DNA from: Nitratifractor sp.
GTDB lineage: Bacteria; Campylobacterota; Campylobacteria; Campylobacterales; Sulfurovaceae
Assembly (NCBI GenBank): GCA_015490055.1
Contig: WFYP01000142.1
Location: 1-11,976 of the forward strand
Reading direction: 5' to 3'
DNA: 11,976 bases
The notes below the pieces were generated by a model that was not told the DNA's origin, did not search any database, and saw nothing but the letters and a program-made list of their open reading frames with translations. Made by a program: the position numbers and the translations under genes. Each line of letters begins with the position of its first letter. The stretch's first letter is position 1. Below, piece by piece: positions 1 to 6,016 of this stretch.

Positions 1-93
1 AGCAATTTTAGTCCAATATACCATACTTATAATCAATCTTAATAATATATATTATAAAAAATAATTAATATTTTTTTAATAAAGTGTAGATAC

Positions 94-99
94 TATATT
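94..99 (+). promoter_or_regulatory. Candidate -10 element of the diheme/DUF3570/apbE operon
   Basis: TATATT lies at 94-99 in AT-rich DNA with no clear -35, which is common for housekeeping promoters in Campylobacterota. A start near 106 would give a leader of about 127 nt that begins just before the paired segment at 114-172. Other AT-rich hexamers nearby could serve instead, so this is a weak call. Confidence 0.3.
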
Positions 100-111
100 T
101 TGTCAAGTTAT

Positions 112-172
112 AAGCACCTTGCCCTAAAACGACCAAATTAAAGATACAAGGTGCCTTGGCGCTGTGAGCACC
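112..172 (+). promoter_or_regulatory. Structured leader with two mutually exclusive hairpins
   Basis: GCACCTTG (114-121) is perfectly complementary to CAAGGTGC (147-154), giving an 8-bp stem over a 25-nt loop. The central GGTGC (150-154) can instead pair with GCACC at 168-172. The middle segment therefore has two alternative partners, as in attenuators and riboswitches. The G+C-rich patch stands out from the AT-rich surroundings and ends about 60 nt before the first start codon. I do not recognise it as a known riboswitch class. It could also be a protein-binding palindrome or a remnant of a repeat. Confidence 0.4.
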
Positions 173-233
173 GAGATAATTATATCATATATTTATAATT
201 ATTTTGGTCTCTTTTATCATACTAGGAGAAGAG

Positions 234-2132
234 ATGAAAAAAAGAGTAATATATTTAGTAGTTGTTGCAAGTGCAGCTATTGCTATTAATGGATGTGGAG
301 GTAGTAGTGCTAATGATTATAAAGATGGCACTTCAAAAAGTAATGTTTATACATTAAAAGCAGAAAATGGAGCTAATAGTCGCCTTTTTTATGGAGATGT
401 GAATGAAAAATCGCTTGGAAGTTTAAAAAATGTGATTGTTGGCTCAGATTTAAATAAGAGTATTGATGATAGATACCCTGTTGTTGATACCGCTTATGAA
501 AAAGGTTCAAATGGGTATAAAAATCTTCGTATAACAACACTTCATTACGACTCTAACGGTACAGCTTATAGTTTGGATATGAATAAATCTATTGCTACGC
601 CTATGCCTGCTGTAATTGCAAGTAATTTAACTAATCCAAGTTATACAAAAGTAGATTACTTAGGAGTTAAAAACTATTTAACTGCAAAAGATGGAAACAG
701 TACAGTTTTAATTACGCCCGATGGGAAAATAATTGATAATTTTGGCAATAAAAAGCTATTAAGTGTAACTTACCCAAGTTTTGGTGAAGCTATCGATGGC
801 TATCTTGTATATAACAATGATTCTCATAAAATAGAGAAGTGCTCTTCAGCTATGATTTGTTCTGAGGTGATGAGTGCAGGTAGTAGAGATTTTAAAGGTG
901 ATGTTTTAGGCACAACATATAGTGTAGTATATAGTGATGGCAAACTTTATAAAATAGATAAAAAAGATGGAAGCTCAACAGAGATTTCTCTTGATGGTAA
1001 AAGCGTAGCAAGAGGTTATGGAACTACTAGATTGCAAGGAGAAAGTTTTTATTTTGTAGGTAGCGACCATAATTTATATAGGGTTAATATTGAAACTGCG
1101 AGTGTTAAAAAAGTAACTCCAACAGCTGATGAAGAGCTTGAAAAAGTAGTTGGATTTACAGATAGTTATGTAATTTACGGAAGCGATGTAGTGTTAAAAG
1201 CAGTCAAAAAAGACGGTAGCACGCAAAATCCTATTACTTTAATAAAAACTGGTTTAACCAAAGGGTATAAGTATGTAACTGGTTATGGGGTTGGAGAGGA
1301 TTATCTATTTGAAAAATATTCACTAAATACGCAAACAGGGCATACTGCTTATCAGGCGTGTATATTTAATAGTGGTAAAGTTGAGTGTAAAGATAACAGC
1401 TTTTGGGCAGCGGTTACTATTGCAAAAGATGGCAAAAGAGATTACGAAGCCAGCTTTAGCTATACCCCTTATGCTTATATAAGAGTAGATAATACAGATG
1501 ATTTTGGCGGTGGAGATTTAAAAGCTATTGACCCAAAACATCCACTTGAAGATGGTATTACAATGGGGCATATAGATGATTATAACTTCCAAACATTTAT
1601 TACTAACTACCGCTATAAAGATGTGCTGGTCGATAGCCAAGGCGAAGTGATTCTTTATGCAAAAAACGATGTTAATTTCCATGTAGATGCATTTAAAATG
1701 AATCTGCTTAAAAAGAACTCTTTAGTGCAGCTAACAAACACAGACCCTATTAATATTACTAAAGGTCGAGACCACTGCCATGGAAGAGTTTGTATGATTT
1801 GCCACAATTTAGCAGGTGGTAAAATTTACAAAGATAAAAACGGAACACAATCGGCTTACGGATATAGGGTTAAACTTGAGTTTGCCAATGGCGATACTCA
1901 AATGATGGATGTAGCAAAAGGAAAGGGTGAAAACTTTAGCTCTCTTTTAACTAAACTTACCAAAGGGGATTTTAAAGTTTTTATTTTAGATGGAAACGAC
2001 AGTGTGGTAAACAACTCTTTAGGGTATAACCACAAAGGTGTTGAAGCTGCTAACTGCAACTATTGCCACGCAAGAGGTAAAACAAGAAACGATGCACCAA
2101 GTGTTATTACTATAGAGCAGAAGGAGAAGTGA
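234..2132 (+). CDS. Diheme c-type lipoprotein with propeller-like repeats
   Basis: A 632-residue exported protein. The N-terminus is a lipoprotein signal with lipobox AINGC (lipidated Cys21). Two CxxCH heme-c motifs lie near the C-terminus: CMICH at 520-524 and CNYCH at 608-612. A further Cys-His pair (C515, H516) directly precedes the first. Residues about 50-500 contain short repeats such as LYKIDKKDG and LYRVNIETASV, which suggest a beta-propeller-like or otherwise all-beta domain. The ATG at 234 is chosen because AGGAGA (223-228) precedes it and the lipoprotein signal begins there; a TTG at 204 would spoil the signal. It is first in the operon and its stop overlaps the next start (TGATG). 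Diheme proteins normally carry electrons, so an envelope electron-transfer role alongside the flavin and thiol proteins downstream is likely. The exact family is not recognised, and the location (periplasmic face or cell surface) cannot be read from the sequence. Confidence 0.88.
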   Translation: MKKRVIYLVVVASAAIAINGCGGSSANDYKDGTSKSNVYTLKAENGANSRLFYGDVNEKSLGSLKNVIVGSDLNKSIDDRYPVVDTAYEKGSNGYKNLRITTLHYDSNGTAYSLDMNKSIATPMPAVIASNLTNPSYTKVDYLGVKNYLTAKDGNSTVLITPDGKIIDNFGNKKLLSVTYPSFGEAIDGYLVYNNDSHKIEKCSSAMICSEVMSAGSRDFKGDVLGTTYSVVYSDGKLYKIDKKDGSSTEISLDGKSVARGYGTTRLQGESFYFVGSDHNLYRVNIETASVKKVTPTADEELEKVVGFTDSYVIYGSDVVLKAVKKDGSTQNPITLIKTGLTKGYKYVTGYGVGEDYLFEKYSLNTQTGHTAYQACIFNSGKVECKDNSFWAAVTIAKDGKRDYEASFSYTPYAYIRVDNTDDFGGGDLKAIDPKHPLEDGITMGHIDDYNFQTFITNYRYKDVLVDSQGEVILYAKNDVNFHVDAFKMNLLKKNSLVQLTNTDPINITKGRDHCHGRVCMICHNLAGGKIYKDKNGTQSAYGYRVKLEFANGDTQMMDVAKGKGENFSSLLTKLTKGDFKVFILDGNDSVVNNSLGYNHKGVEAANCNYCHARGKTRNDAPSVITIEQKEK

Positions 2133-2551
2133 TGAGGGTTTTAACTTTTTTGTTTTTAGTGTCATCTTTACTTTTTGCCTACCAAAAAGGAGATAAAGTA
2201 AATGCCCCACAACTTGGTATAAGCCAAAGTGGGGTTTATGTGGTTGATTTTTTTGCTTCGTGGTGCAACTCTTGCAAAAAAGAGTTGCCGTTAATTAATA
2301 ATTTAAGTGCTAAAGGTGTTAATGTAATTGGTGTTGATGTAGATGAGAATATCCAAGATGCTACAAATTTTATTCAAGAAATGGGGTTGAATTTTAAAGT
2401 TGTTAAAGACCCAAAGGGTGAGATTATCAAAACTTTTAATCCTCCTGGAATGCCAGCAATTTATATTATTAAAAATGGTAAAGTGATAGATACAATTTTT
2501 GGTGCACACGATAGTATTGATGAATTTATTCTATCTAAAATAGGTGCTTAA
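2132..2551 (+). CDS. TlpA/ResA-like thiol-disulfide oxidoreductase
   Basis: A 139-residue exported thioredoxin-fold protein. The signal peptide ends at about LLFA (residue 16). The catalytic WCNSC motif (Cys45, Cys48) sits in the usual context FFASWCNSCKKELP, and the cis-proline loop appears as PPGMPAIYII. ATG 2132 overlaps the upstream stop in TGATG and follows AAGGAG at 2121-2126; a GTG one codon earlier is less likely. Proteins of this family reduce or isomerise disulfides in the periplasm, often in heme apoproteins or metal-site cysteines. Plausible clients here are the heme cysteines of the upstream protein and the two tail cysteines of the next gene product; this is inferred from adjacency. 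It is shorter than typical TlpA, with only a minimal fold. Confidence 0.9.
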   Translation: MRVLTFLFLVSSLLFAYQKGDKVNAPQLGISQSGVYVVDFFASWCNSCKKELPLINNLSAKGVNVIGVDVDENIQDATNFIQEMGLNFKVVKDPKGEIIKTFNPPGMPAIYIIKNGKVIDTIFGAHDSIDEFILSKIGA

Positions 2552-2552
2552 T

Positions 2553-2768
2553 ATGAGGATATTATTTTTAGTTTTTTTGGCACTTGTTTTAAATGCTTGT
2601 ACGGTAAAAGATGTAAAGCCGTGGCAAAAAGGAACTTTGGCAAAAGAGTCGATGCAGTTTAGTGGAGGAGATGGAAATTTAAGAAAATTTGTAAATCATA
2701 TATACTTTTCTAAAGAGGCAAGCAAAGGTGGAAGTGGCGTTGCCGGGGGAGGTTGCGGATGCAATTAA
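2553..2768 (+). CDS. DUF4266 small lipoprotein with GGGCGCN tail
   Basis: A 71-residue protein. The signal peptide ends in lipobox LNAC (Cys16). After it come the family's usual elements: a VKPWQKGTLAK block at 21-31, HIYFSKEASKGG at 49-60, and a glycine-rich end AGGGCGCN at 64-71 with Cys68 and Cys70. I recall DUF4266 proteins as small lipoproteins with this W-x-K-G-x-L-A and GGGCGC pattern, regularly next to DUF3570 and ApbE genes. The function is unknown. The tail cysteines could bind metal, form a disulfide acted on by the adjacent TlpA-like protein, or be modified. ATG 2553 is 1 nt after the previous stop; a GTG three codons earlier overlaps tlpA and adds nothing. The codons for the tail also serve as ribosome-binding site and start codon of the next gene. 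Confidence 0.88.
   Translation: MRILFLVFLALVLNACTVKDVKPWQKGTLAKESMQFSGGDGNLRKFVNHIYFSKEASKGGSGVAGGGCGCN
2745..2752 (+). promoter_or_regulatory. Shine-Dalgarno site of the DUF3570 gene, inside the DUF4266 tail
   Basis: GGGGGAGG ends 6 nt before ATG 2759, an ideal spacing. The same bases encode Gly residues of the DUF4266 GGGCGC tail. This decides the DUF3570 start: the in-frame TTG at 2753 lies immediately behind the site and is too close to it. It also implies translational coupling, since ribosomes finishing DUF4266 at 2768 pass directly over the start. Confidence 0.7.
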
Positions 2769-3907
2769 AATACTCAATAGTAGCAATAGGTGCATTAGTT
2801 AGCTTTGCAAATGCTCAAAATTATGTTAGTGTGCAGTATATGGATTACGATGAAGATAGTGGCAGAACAACTGTTCACTCGCCACATCTTGAGTTAAATT
2901 TAGATTTTGGAGTAGATTACACTTTAAATATTAGTGATGTAATAGATAGTTTAAGCGGTGCTAGCCCCACCTATTATGATAGTTCAAGTGGTGCATCTGC
3001 AAAAATACCAAAAGGTTCTGTTTTAAGTAGTGATATTGCTTATGGAAATATTCCATATTCGGATAGACGCAAAGATTTAAGTGTTTCTTTAACTAAACGG
3101 CTAAAATCTCGTGATGAGTTGAGTGTTGGTTATAACTATTCAACAGAGAGTGATTACATATCTAATGAACTATCTTTGGGGTATTTGCACTATTTAGATA
3201 AAAGTAAAAATCGTTCTATAGATTTTGGCTTATCATATCAAAAAAATAAAATTAAAATTGGGTGTTATTTGGGAAATAGTGAGTGCGATGGCGTTAGTGG
3301 AGCGAGTTCAAAAGTTATAAATGAGCACTCTTATGTCTTGAATGCACAGGTTGGCTTTACTCAAATTTTAGACAAAAACTCTTTAATTAAAGCTTCGGCT
3401 TTTTATATAAATGAGCATGGGTATTTAAGTAATCCATATATGAGAGTTGTAAGAGATTATAATATAAATCCTAAAATAACGCAAGAGAGCAAACCAGATA
3501 CACGCCACTCTTATGGTTTAGGTATAGAGTATGACAGAGCAATCAATAGTAAGTTTACTACGCTATTTTCATATAGGTTGTTTCATGATAGTTGGGGTAT
3601 AACTTCGCATACTTTTGAGACACAACTATTTTACGATTTAAGTAGTAAGCTGAGGTTGGGTCTTAATTTAAGGGCATATCATCAAAGTAAAGCTAAGTTT
3701 TTTTCTGGCAAGAAAGATTACTTTACAAATCAAAAGTATGCATCAAGCGATAGAAGAGTTGGAAAGATAACTTCATATACTGCAAGTATGAGTGCAGAGT
3801 ATAAGTTAAACTCTAAATTTAGTATAAATGGTGCAGTTGGGTACTATAAACAGGTAGATTATTTTCATAGTAATTTTTATAATATCGGGTTCAAGTACAG
3901 GTTTTAA
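2759..3907 (+). CDS. DUF3570 outer-membrane barrel protein with ApbE-type flavinylation motifs
   Basis: A 382-residue protein with signal peptide MQLKYSIVAIGALVSFANA, followed by alternating aromatic/polar strands (for example VSVQYMDYDEDSG and LSLGYLHYLD) and a terminal FKYRF, all typical of an outer-membrane beta-barrel. Assignment to DUF3570 rests on this layout and on the neighbours DUF4266, thioredoxin-like and ApbE. Three sequences fit D-x-x-S-G-A-S: DSLSGAS (63-69), DSSSGAS (74-80) and DGVSGAS (177-183). ApbE enzymes attach FMN to the last Thr/Ser of D-x-x-(S/T)-G-A-(T/S) motifs, so Ser69, Ser80 and Ser183 are candidate acceptors; this is inference, and SGA-containing loops could have another role. 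A Cys pair (CYLGNSEC) directly precedes the third motif. The start overlaps the end of DUF4266 by 10 nt, and apbE follows after 1 nt. Confidence 0.87.
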   Translation: MQLKYSIVAIGALVSFANAQNYVSVQYMDYDEDSGRTTVHSPHLELNLDFGVDYTLNISDVIDSLSGASPTYYDSSSGASAKIPKGSVLSSDIAYGNIPYSDRRKDLSVSLTKRLKSRDELSVGYNYSTESDYISNELSLGYLHYLDKSKNRSIDFGLSYQKNKIKIGCYLGNSECDGVSGASSKVINEHSYVLNAQVGFTQILDKNSLIKASAFYINEHGYLSNPYMRVVRDYNINPKITQESKPDTRHSYGLGIEYDRAINSKFTTLFSYRLFHDSWGITSHTFETQLFYDLSSKLRLGLNLRAYHQSKAKFFSGKKDYFTNQKYASSDRRVGKITSYTASMSAEYKLNSKFSINGAVGYYKQVDYFHSNFYNIGFKYRF

Positions 3908-3908
3908 A

Positions 3909-4730
3909 ATGCAATATATTTATCGCTTTGAAGCTATGAGTACACCTTGTGAAGTGCAACTTTTTTCTGATTCTAAAGCAAAAGCAGATATGGTAGCTTC
4001 TAAAATTTTAAAAGAGGCGAAGCGATTGGAGTTGAAGTATAACTACTTTAACTCTAGCTCTTTTCTCTCCAAAATAAATTCACGAGTAGAGAAAGGTTTA
4101 GATTTAGAGACAGAAACTTTAATAAAACGAGCAATCAAGTATTGGCAAAAGACAGATGAAGTTTTTGATATTACAGTTGCAACTATTAAAGATATTTATA
4201 AAAGTAGTAAAAGTTTAGATGAGTTAGAGCAGAAACAAAAAGAGCTTTTAGCGTATATTGGTTGTGAGCATATATCTATTAAAAAGAGAAAGATATATTT
4301 TGACAACCCTTATACAAAAATAGATTTAGGTGGTTTTGTAAAAGAGTATGCAGTAGATAGAGCAGTTTTGATTGCTAAAAAAGGTGGAATCAAAAGTGCA
4401 CTAATAAATTTTGGTGGAGATATTTTTGCACTTGGTAAAAGGGTAGATGGCACTAAATTTAAAATAGGCATAAAAGACCCAAATCAGCCAACAAAAATAG
4501 CCAAATTTGCAGAGATAGAAGATGAAGCCCTTACAACTTCTGCCTCTTACGAACGCTATGAAGTTATAGAGAATAAAAAATTTTCGCATATAATAGCAAA
4601 AAAAAGAAGTAGCAGATATAAATCTGCAACAGTTATATCTAGCAGTTGCGTCGAGAGTGGAGTTTACTCTACAGCTCTAATGATAGATGATAATATAAAA
4701 ACTTCAAATAAGTTAATTGTTTTTGTGTAA
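3909..4730 (+). CDS. apbE: ApbE-family FAD:protein FMN transferase, divergent metal site
   Basis: A 273-residue ApbE fold. Landmarks in order: MSTPCEV (10-16, usually MGTPCEV), VFDITVATI, KIDLGGFVKEYAVDRA (D139 onward, the family's DLGGxxKGYAVD), LINFGGDIFALG (N167 onward), LTTSASYERY, SHIIAKKRS (usually HIIDPxTG) and SATVISSSCVESGVYSTALM (usually TVIAxxCxxADALATAL). ApbE transfers FMN from FAD to a Thr/Ser of an exported target protein. Two family residues are replaced: the Asp of ADALAT is Gly251, with the paired Thr255 kept, and the Asp of HIIDP is Ala. The ADALAT Asp binds Mg2+ in characterised ApbE proteins, so activity or metal use may differ. No signal peptide or lipobox is present; the protein starts straight into the fold, although classical ApbE works outside the cytoplasm. 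It is last in the operon and its likely target is the DUF3570 product just upstream. Confidence 0.88.
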   Translation: MQYIYRFEAMSTPCEVQLFSDSKAKADMVASKILKEAKRLELKYNYFNSSSFLSKINSRVEKGLDLETETLIKRAIKYWQKTDEVFDITVATIKDIYKSSKSLDELEQKQKELLAYIGCEHISIKKRKIYFDNPYTKIDLGGFVKEYAVDRAVLIAKKGGIKSALINFGGDIFALGKRVDGTKFKIGIKDPNQPTKIAKFAEIEDEALTTSASYERYEVIENKKFSHIIAKKRSSRYKSATVISSSCVESGVYSTALMIDDNIKTSNKLIVFV

Positions 4731-4731
4731 A

Positions 4732-5640
4732 CTATTCTAAAGTAAAAGTTATTGTTAAGCAGATATGCATAGGGTTTGGGATATTTGGGAAGGAGTATTT
4801 TGCTCTGTTTATTGTTGCTCTTGCTCCTCTTTGTAAAAGTGTATGAGCCCCTGAAGTGCTTATATTGCTGACATTTCCAGAGGGGCTTATGTTAAAACAG
4901 GTGTAAACACTTCCTTGCAGGTTCATCTTTTTTGCAAGGCGAGGATATACTTTTGCTTCGTTTATTGCTTGGTATATTTGTGCTTTTATATTTGGGGAGT
5001 TGGTTATTGGTGATTGGTAATTAGTTATTTGCGATGCTTTTTTTGAATGTACTCTACGCTTTAAACCTTTAGCTTTTTTTCTACCACTCTTAGCTCTAAG
5101 CTTTCGGCTTTTAACTTTAAACTTCGAACTTCGAACTTTATTCTTCTTTCTTTTAACTTTAAACTTCGAACTTTTAGCTTTTAGCTTTCTGCTTTGAACT
5201 TTCGGCTTTACAATTTTAATTTTACGCTGATGACTCTTAGTTTTCTTTTTTACCACTTTTGTTTTTTGCACTGCTTTTAGTATTGGAGTTTTTAGAGTTT
5301 GTGTTTTGGGCGTTTGCTCTTTTTCAATTTCTCTTTTAGCTTCTACTTTTGGCTCTTTTTTTGTTTGTAGTGTTTGCTCCTCTTTTGGTTTTGTATCCTC
5401 TATTTTCTCTTTAGGCTTTAAACTTTCAACTCTCTTCTTGCTCTCAGCTTTTGGCTTTAAGCTCTCAGCTCTAGGCTCTAAGCTCTTAGCTTTTAGCTGG
5501 TGCTTTTCTATCTTAATAGAGTTAAGAGAAATTTTTTTAATGTTTGAATCTGTATGAAAACTATTGTGTTTTAAAAAAGAGAAGACAAGTGCAACTGCAA
5601 GGCTATGAAGCAGTAGTGATATAAAAAATGCTCTACTCAT
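4732..5640 (-). CDS. tonB: TonB energy-transducing protein with repeat-derived linker
   Basis: A 302-residue TonB that passes ExbB/ExbD proton-motive energy to outer-membrane receptors. The N-terminal anchor (residues 3-23, FFISLLLHSLAVALVFSFL) has the conserved S-x3-H pair Ser8/His12. The C-terminal domain (about 217-302) shows VYPRLAKK, GSVYTCFNISPSGNV and a final beta strand ITFTLE, with cysteines at 248 and 294. The linker between them is unusual: residues 49-79 repeat SLKPKAES-like units, 148-200 repeat KSSKFKVK/KLRAKS units, and 205-216 read ITNYQSPITNSP, giving a strongly lysine-rich linker where a Pro/Glu/Lys-rich one is expected. ATG 5640 is chosen because it overlaps the exbD stop (ATGAGTAG) and starts at the anchor; an upstream TTG at 5661 is possible but unnecessary. 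It is last in the receptor-exbB-exbD-tonB operon and converges on apbE with 1 nt between stop codons. Confidence 0.93.
   Translation of the reverse strand: MSRAFFISLLLHSLAVALVFSFLKHNSFHTDSNIKKISLNSIKIEKHQLKAKSLEPRAESLKPKAESKKRVESLKPKEKIEDTKPKEEQTLQTKKEPKVEAKREIEKEQTPKTQTLKTPILKAVQKTKVVKKKTKSHQRKIKIVKPKVQSRKLKAKSSKFKVKRKKNKVRSSKFKVKSRKLRAKSGRKKAKGLKRRVHSKKASQITNYQSPITNSPNIKAQIYQAINEAKVYPRLAKKMNLQGSVYTCFNISPSGNVSNISTSGAHTLLQRGARATINRAKYSFPNIPNPMHICLTITFTLE
4993..5028 (-). repeat. ITNYQSPITN repeat segment in tonB
   Basis: The coding strand reads as alternating TAATTAC/CAATCACCAAT-like words and translates to ITNYQSPITNSP. I recall the same TNYQLPITNY-type peptides as translations of dispersed intergenic repeats in several bacterial phyla. 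Here the segment joins the lysine-rich linker to the C-terminal domain of TonB. It is distinct in sequence from the KSSKFKVK repeats beside it. Confidence 0.5.
5041..5199 (-). repeat. AGCTTTAAAGTT-type low-complexity repeat within tonB linker
   Basis: The + strand consists of variants of CTTTTAGCTTT, CTTTAAACTT and CGAACTTCGAAC. It includes an exact 24-bp direct repeat at 5108-5131 and 5150-5173, 42 bp (14 codons) apart and in frame. It encodes residues 148-200 of TonB, with KSSKFKVK appearing twice. The same kind of word (AAAGCCAAAAGCTT) occurs in the non-coding foldback element at 11133-11391, which suggests the linker was built from intergenic repeat DNA. Confidence 0.65.
5404..5496 (-). 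repeat. Second repeat block in tonB linker (SLKPKAES units)
   Basis: An approximately 21-bp periodic block encodes KAKSLEP-RAESLKP-KAESKKR-VESLKPK (residues 50-77). The + strand reads as GCTCTCAGCTCTAGGCTCTAAGCT-type words related to the block at 5041-5199. It is separated from that block by ordinary Lys/Glu/Thr-rich linker. Confidence 0.55.
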
Positions 5641-6016
5641 TTTCTTTGCTAACGATTGCAATATTGTTAAAATTATTGCTTTTAAGGGTATCTAAAACTT
5701 TTACAAAGTTGTTAAACGATGTGTTTTTATCGCAATTTATCAAAAAGCTATCGTTTCTATCGAAGCTTTTTAATTTGGCTTCAAAAGTATTGAATGCAAG
5801 CTCTCTATTTTCGAGAAATAGTTTTCCACTCTTTGTAACAGTGATTGCAATATTTTTATGTGTTAATTGCTCTTTTGCACTTTTTGCTTTTGGTAAATCT
5901 ACGGGAATCAGTTTTTTTTCGATTAAAGTTGAAGTTGTAAGTACAATAGCTAAAAGTACCAACATAATATCGACTAATGGGATAACATTTAAAGAGTCAA
6001 ACTTTTTAAGAGCCAT
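5633..6016 (-). CDS. exbD: ExbD proton-channel subunit
   Basis: A 127-residue ExbD with one transmembrane helix near the N-terminus. The motif NVIPLVDIMLVLLAIVLTTS (10-29) contains Asp16, the counterpart of the membrane Asp that carries protons in ExbD/TolR. The periplasmic domain (about 45-127) ends VLDTLKSNNFNNIAIVSKENE, typical of the family. The ATG lies inside the end of exbB (11-nt overlap) and its stop overlaps the tonB start, so the three subunits are translationally coupled. It works with ExbB in the inner membrane to energise TonB. ExbD rather than TolR is chosen because a TonB-dependent receptor and tonB flank it. Confidence 0.93.
   Translation of the reverse strand: MALKKFDSLNVIPLVDIMLVLLAIVLTTSTLIEKKLIPVDLPKAKSAKEQLTHKNIAITVTKSGKLFLENRELAFNTFEAKLKSFDRNDSFLINCDKNTSFNNFVKVLDTLKSNNFNNIAIVSKENE

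Noticed and set aside
112..172. Assignment of the leader to a known riboswitch (c-di-GMP, fluoride, FMN, cobalamin, guanidine, Moco)
   Set aside because: None of the conserved core sequences I know for these classes is present. It is kept only as an unnamed structured leader.
204..233. TTG start 10 codons upstream for the diheme lipoprotein
   Set aside because: It lacks a ribosome-binding site and would add MVSFIILGEE before a clean lipoprotein signal. ATG 234 has AGGAGA at the right distance.
4731..4760. Shared terminator between apbE and tonB
   Set aside because: No hairpin with a T run is visible. The stop codons almost touch and the following bases are coding on one strand.
5041..5199. 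CRISPR-like or tandem array in tonB
   Set aside because: Repeats are irregular, in frame and without unique spacers of constant length. They encode a TonB linker.
5638..5661. TTG start at 5661 for tonB
   Set aside because: ATG 5640 overlaps the exbD stop in the usual coupled arrangement and begins right at the membrane anchor. The seven extra residues add nothing recognisable.
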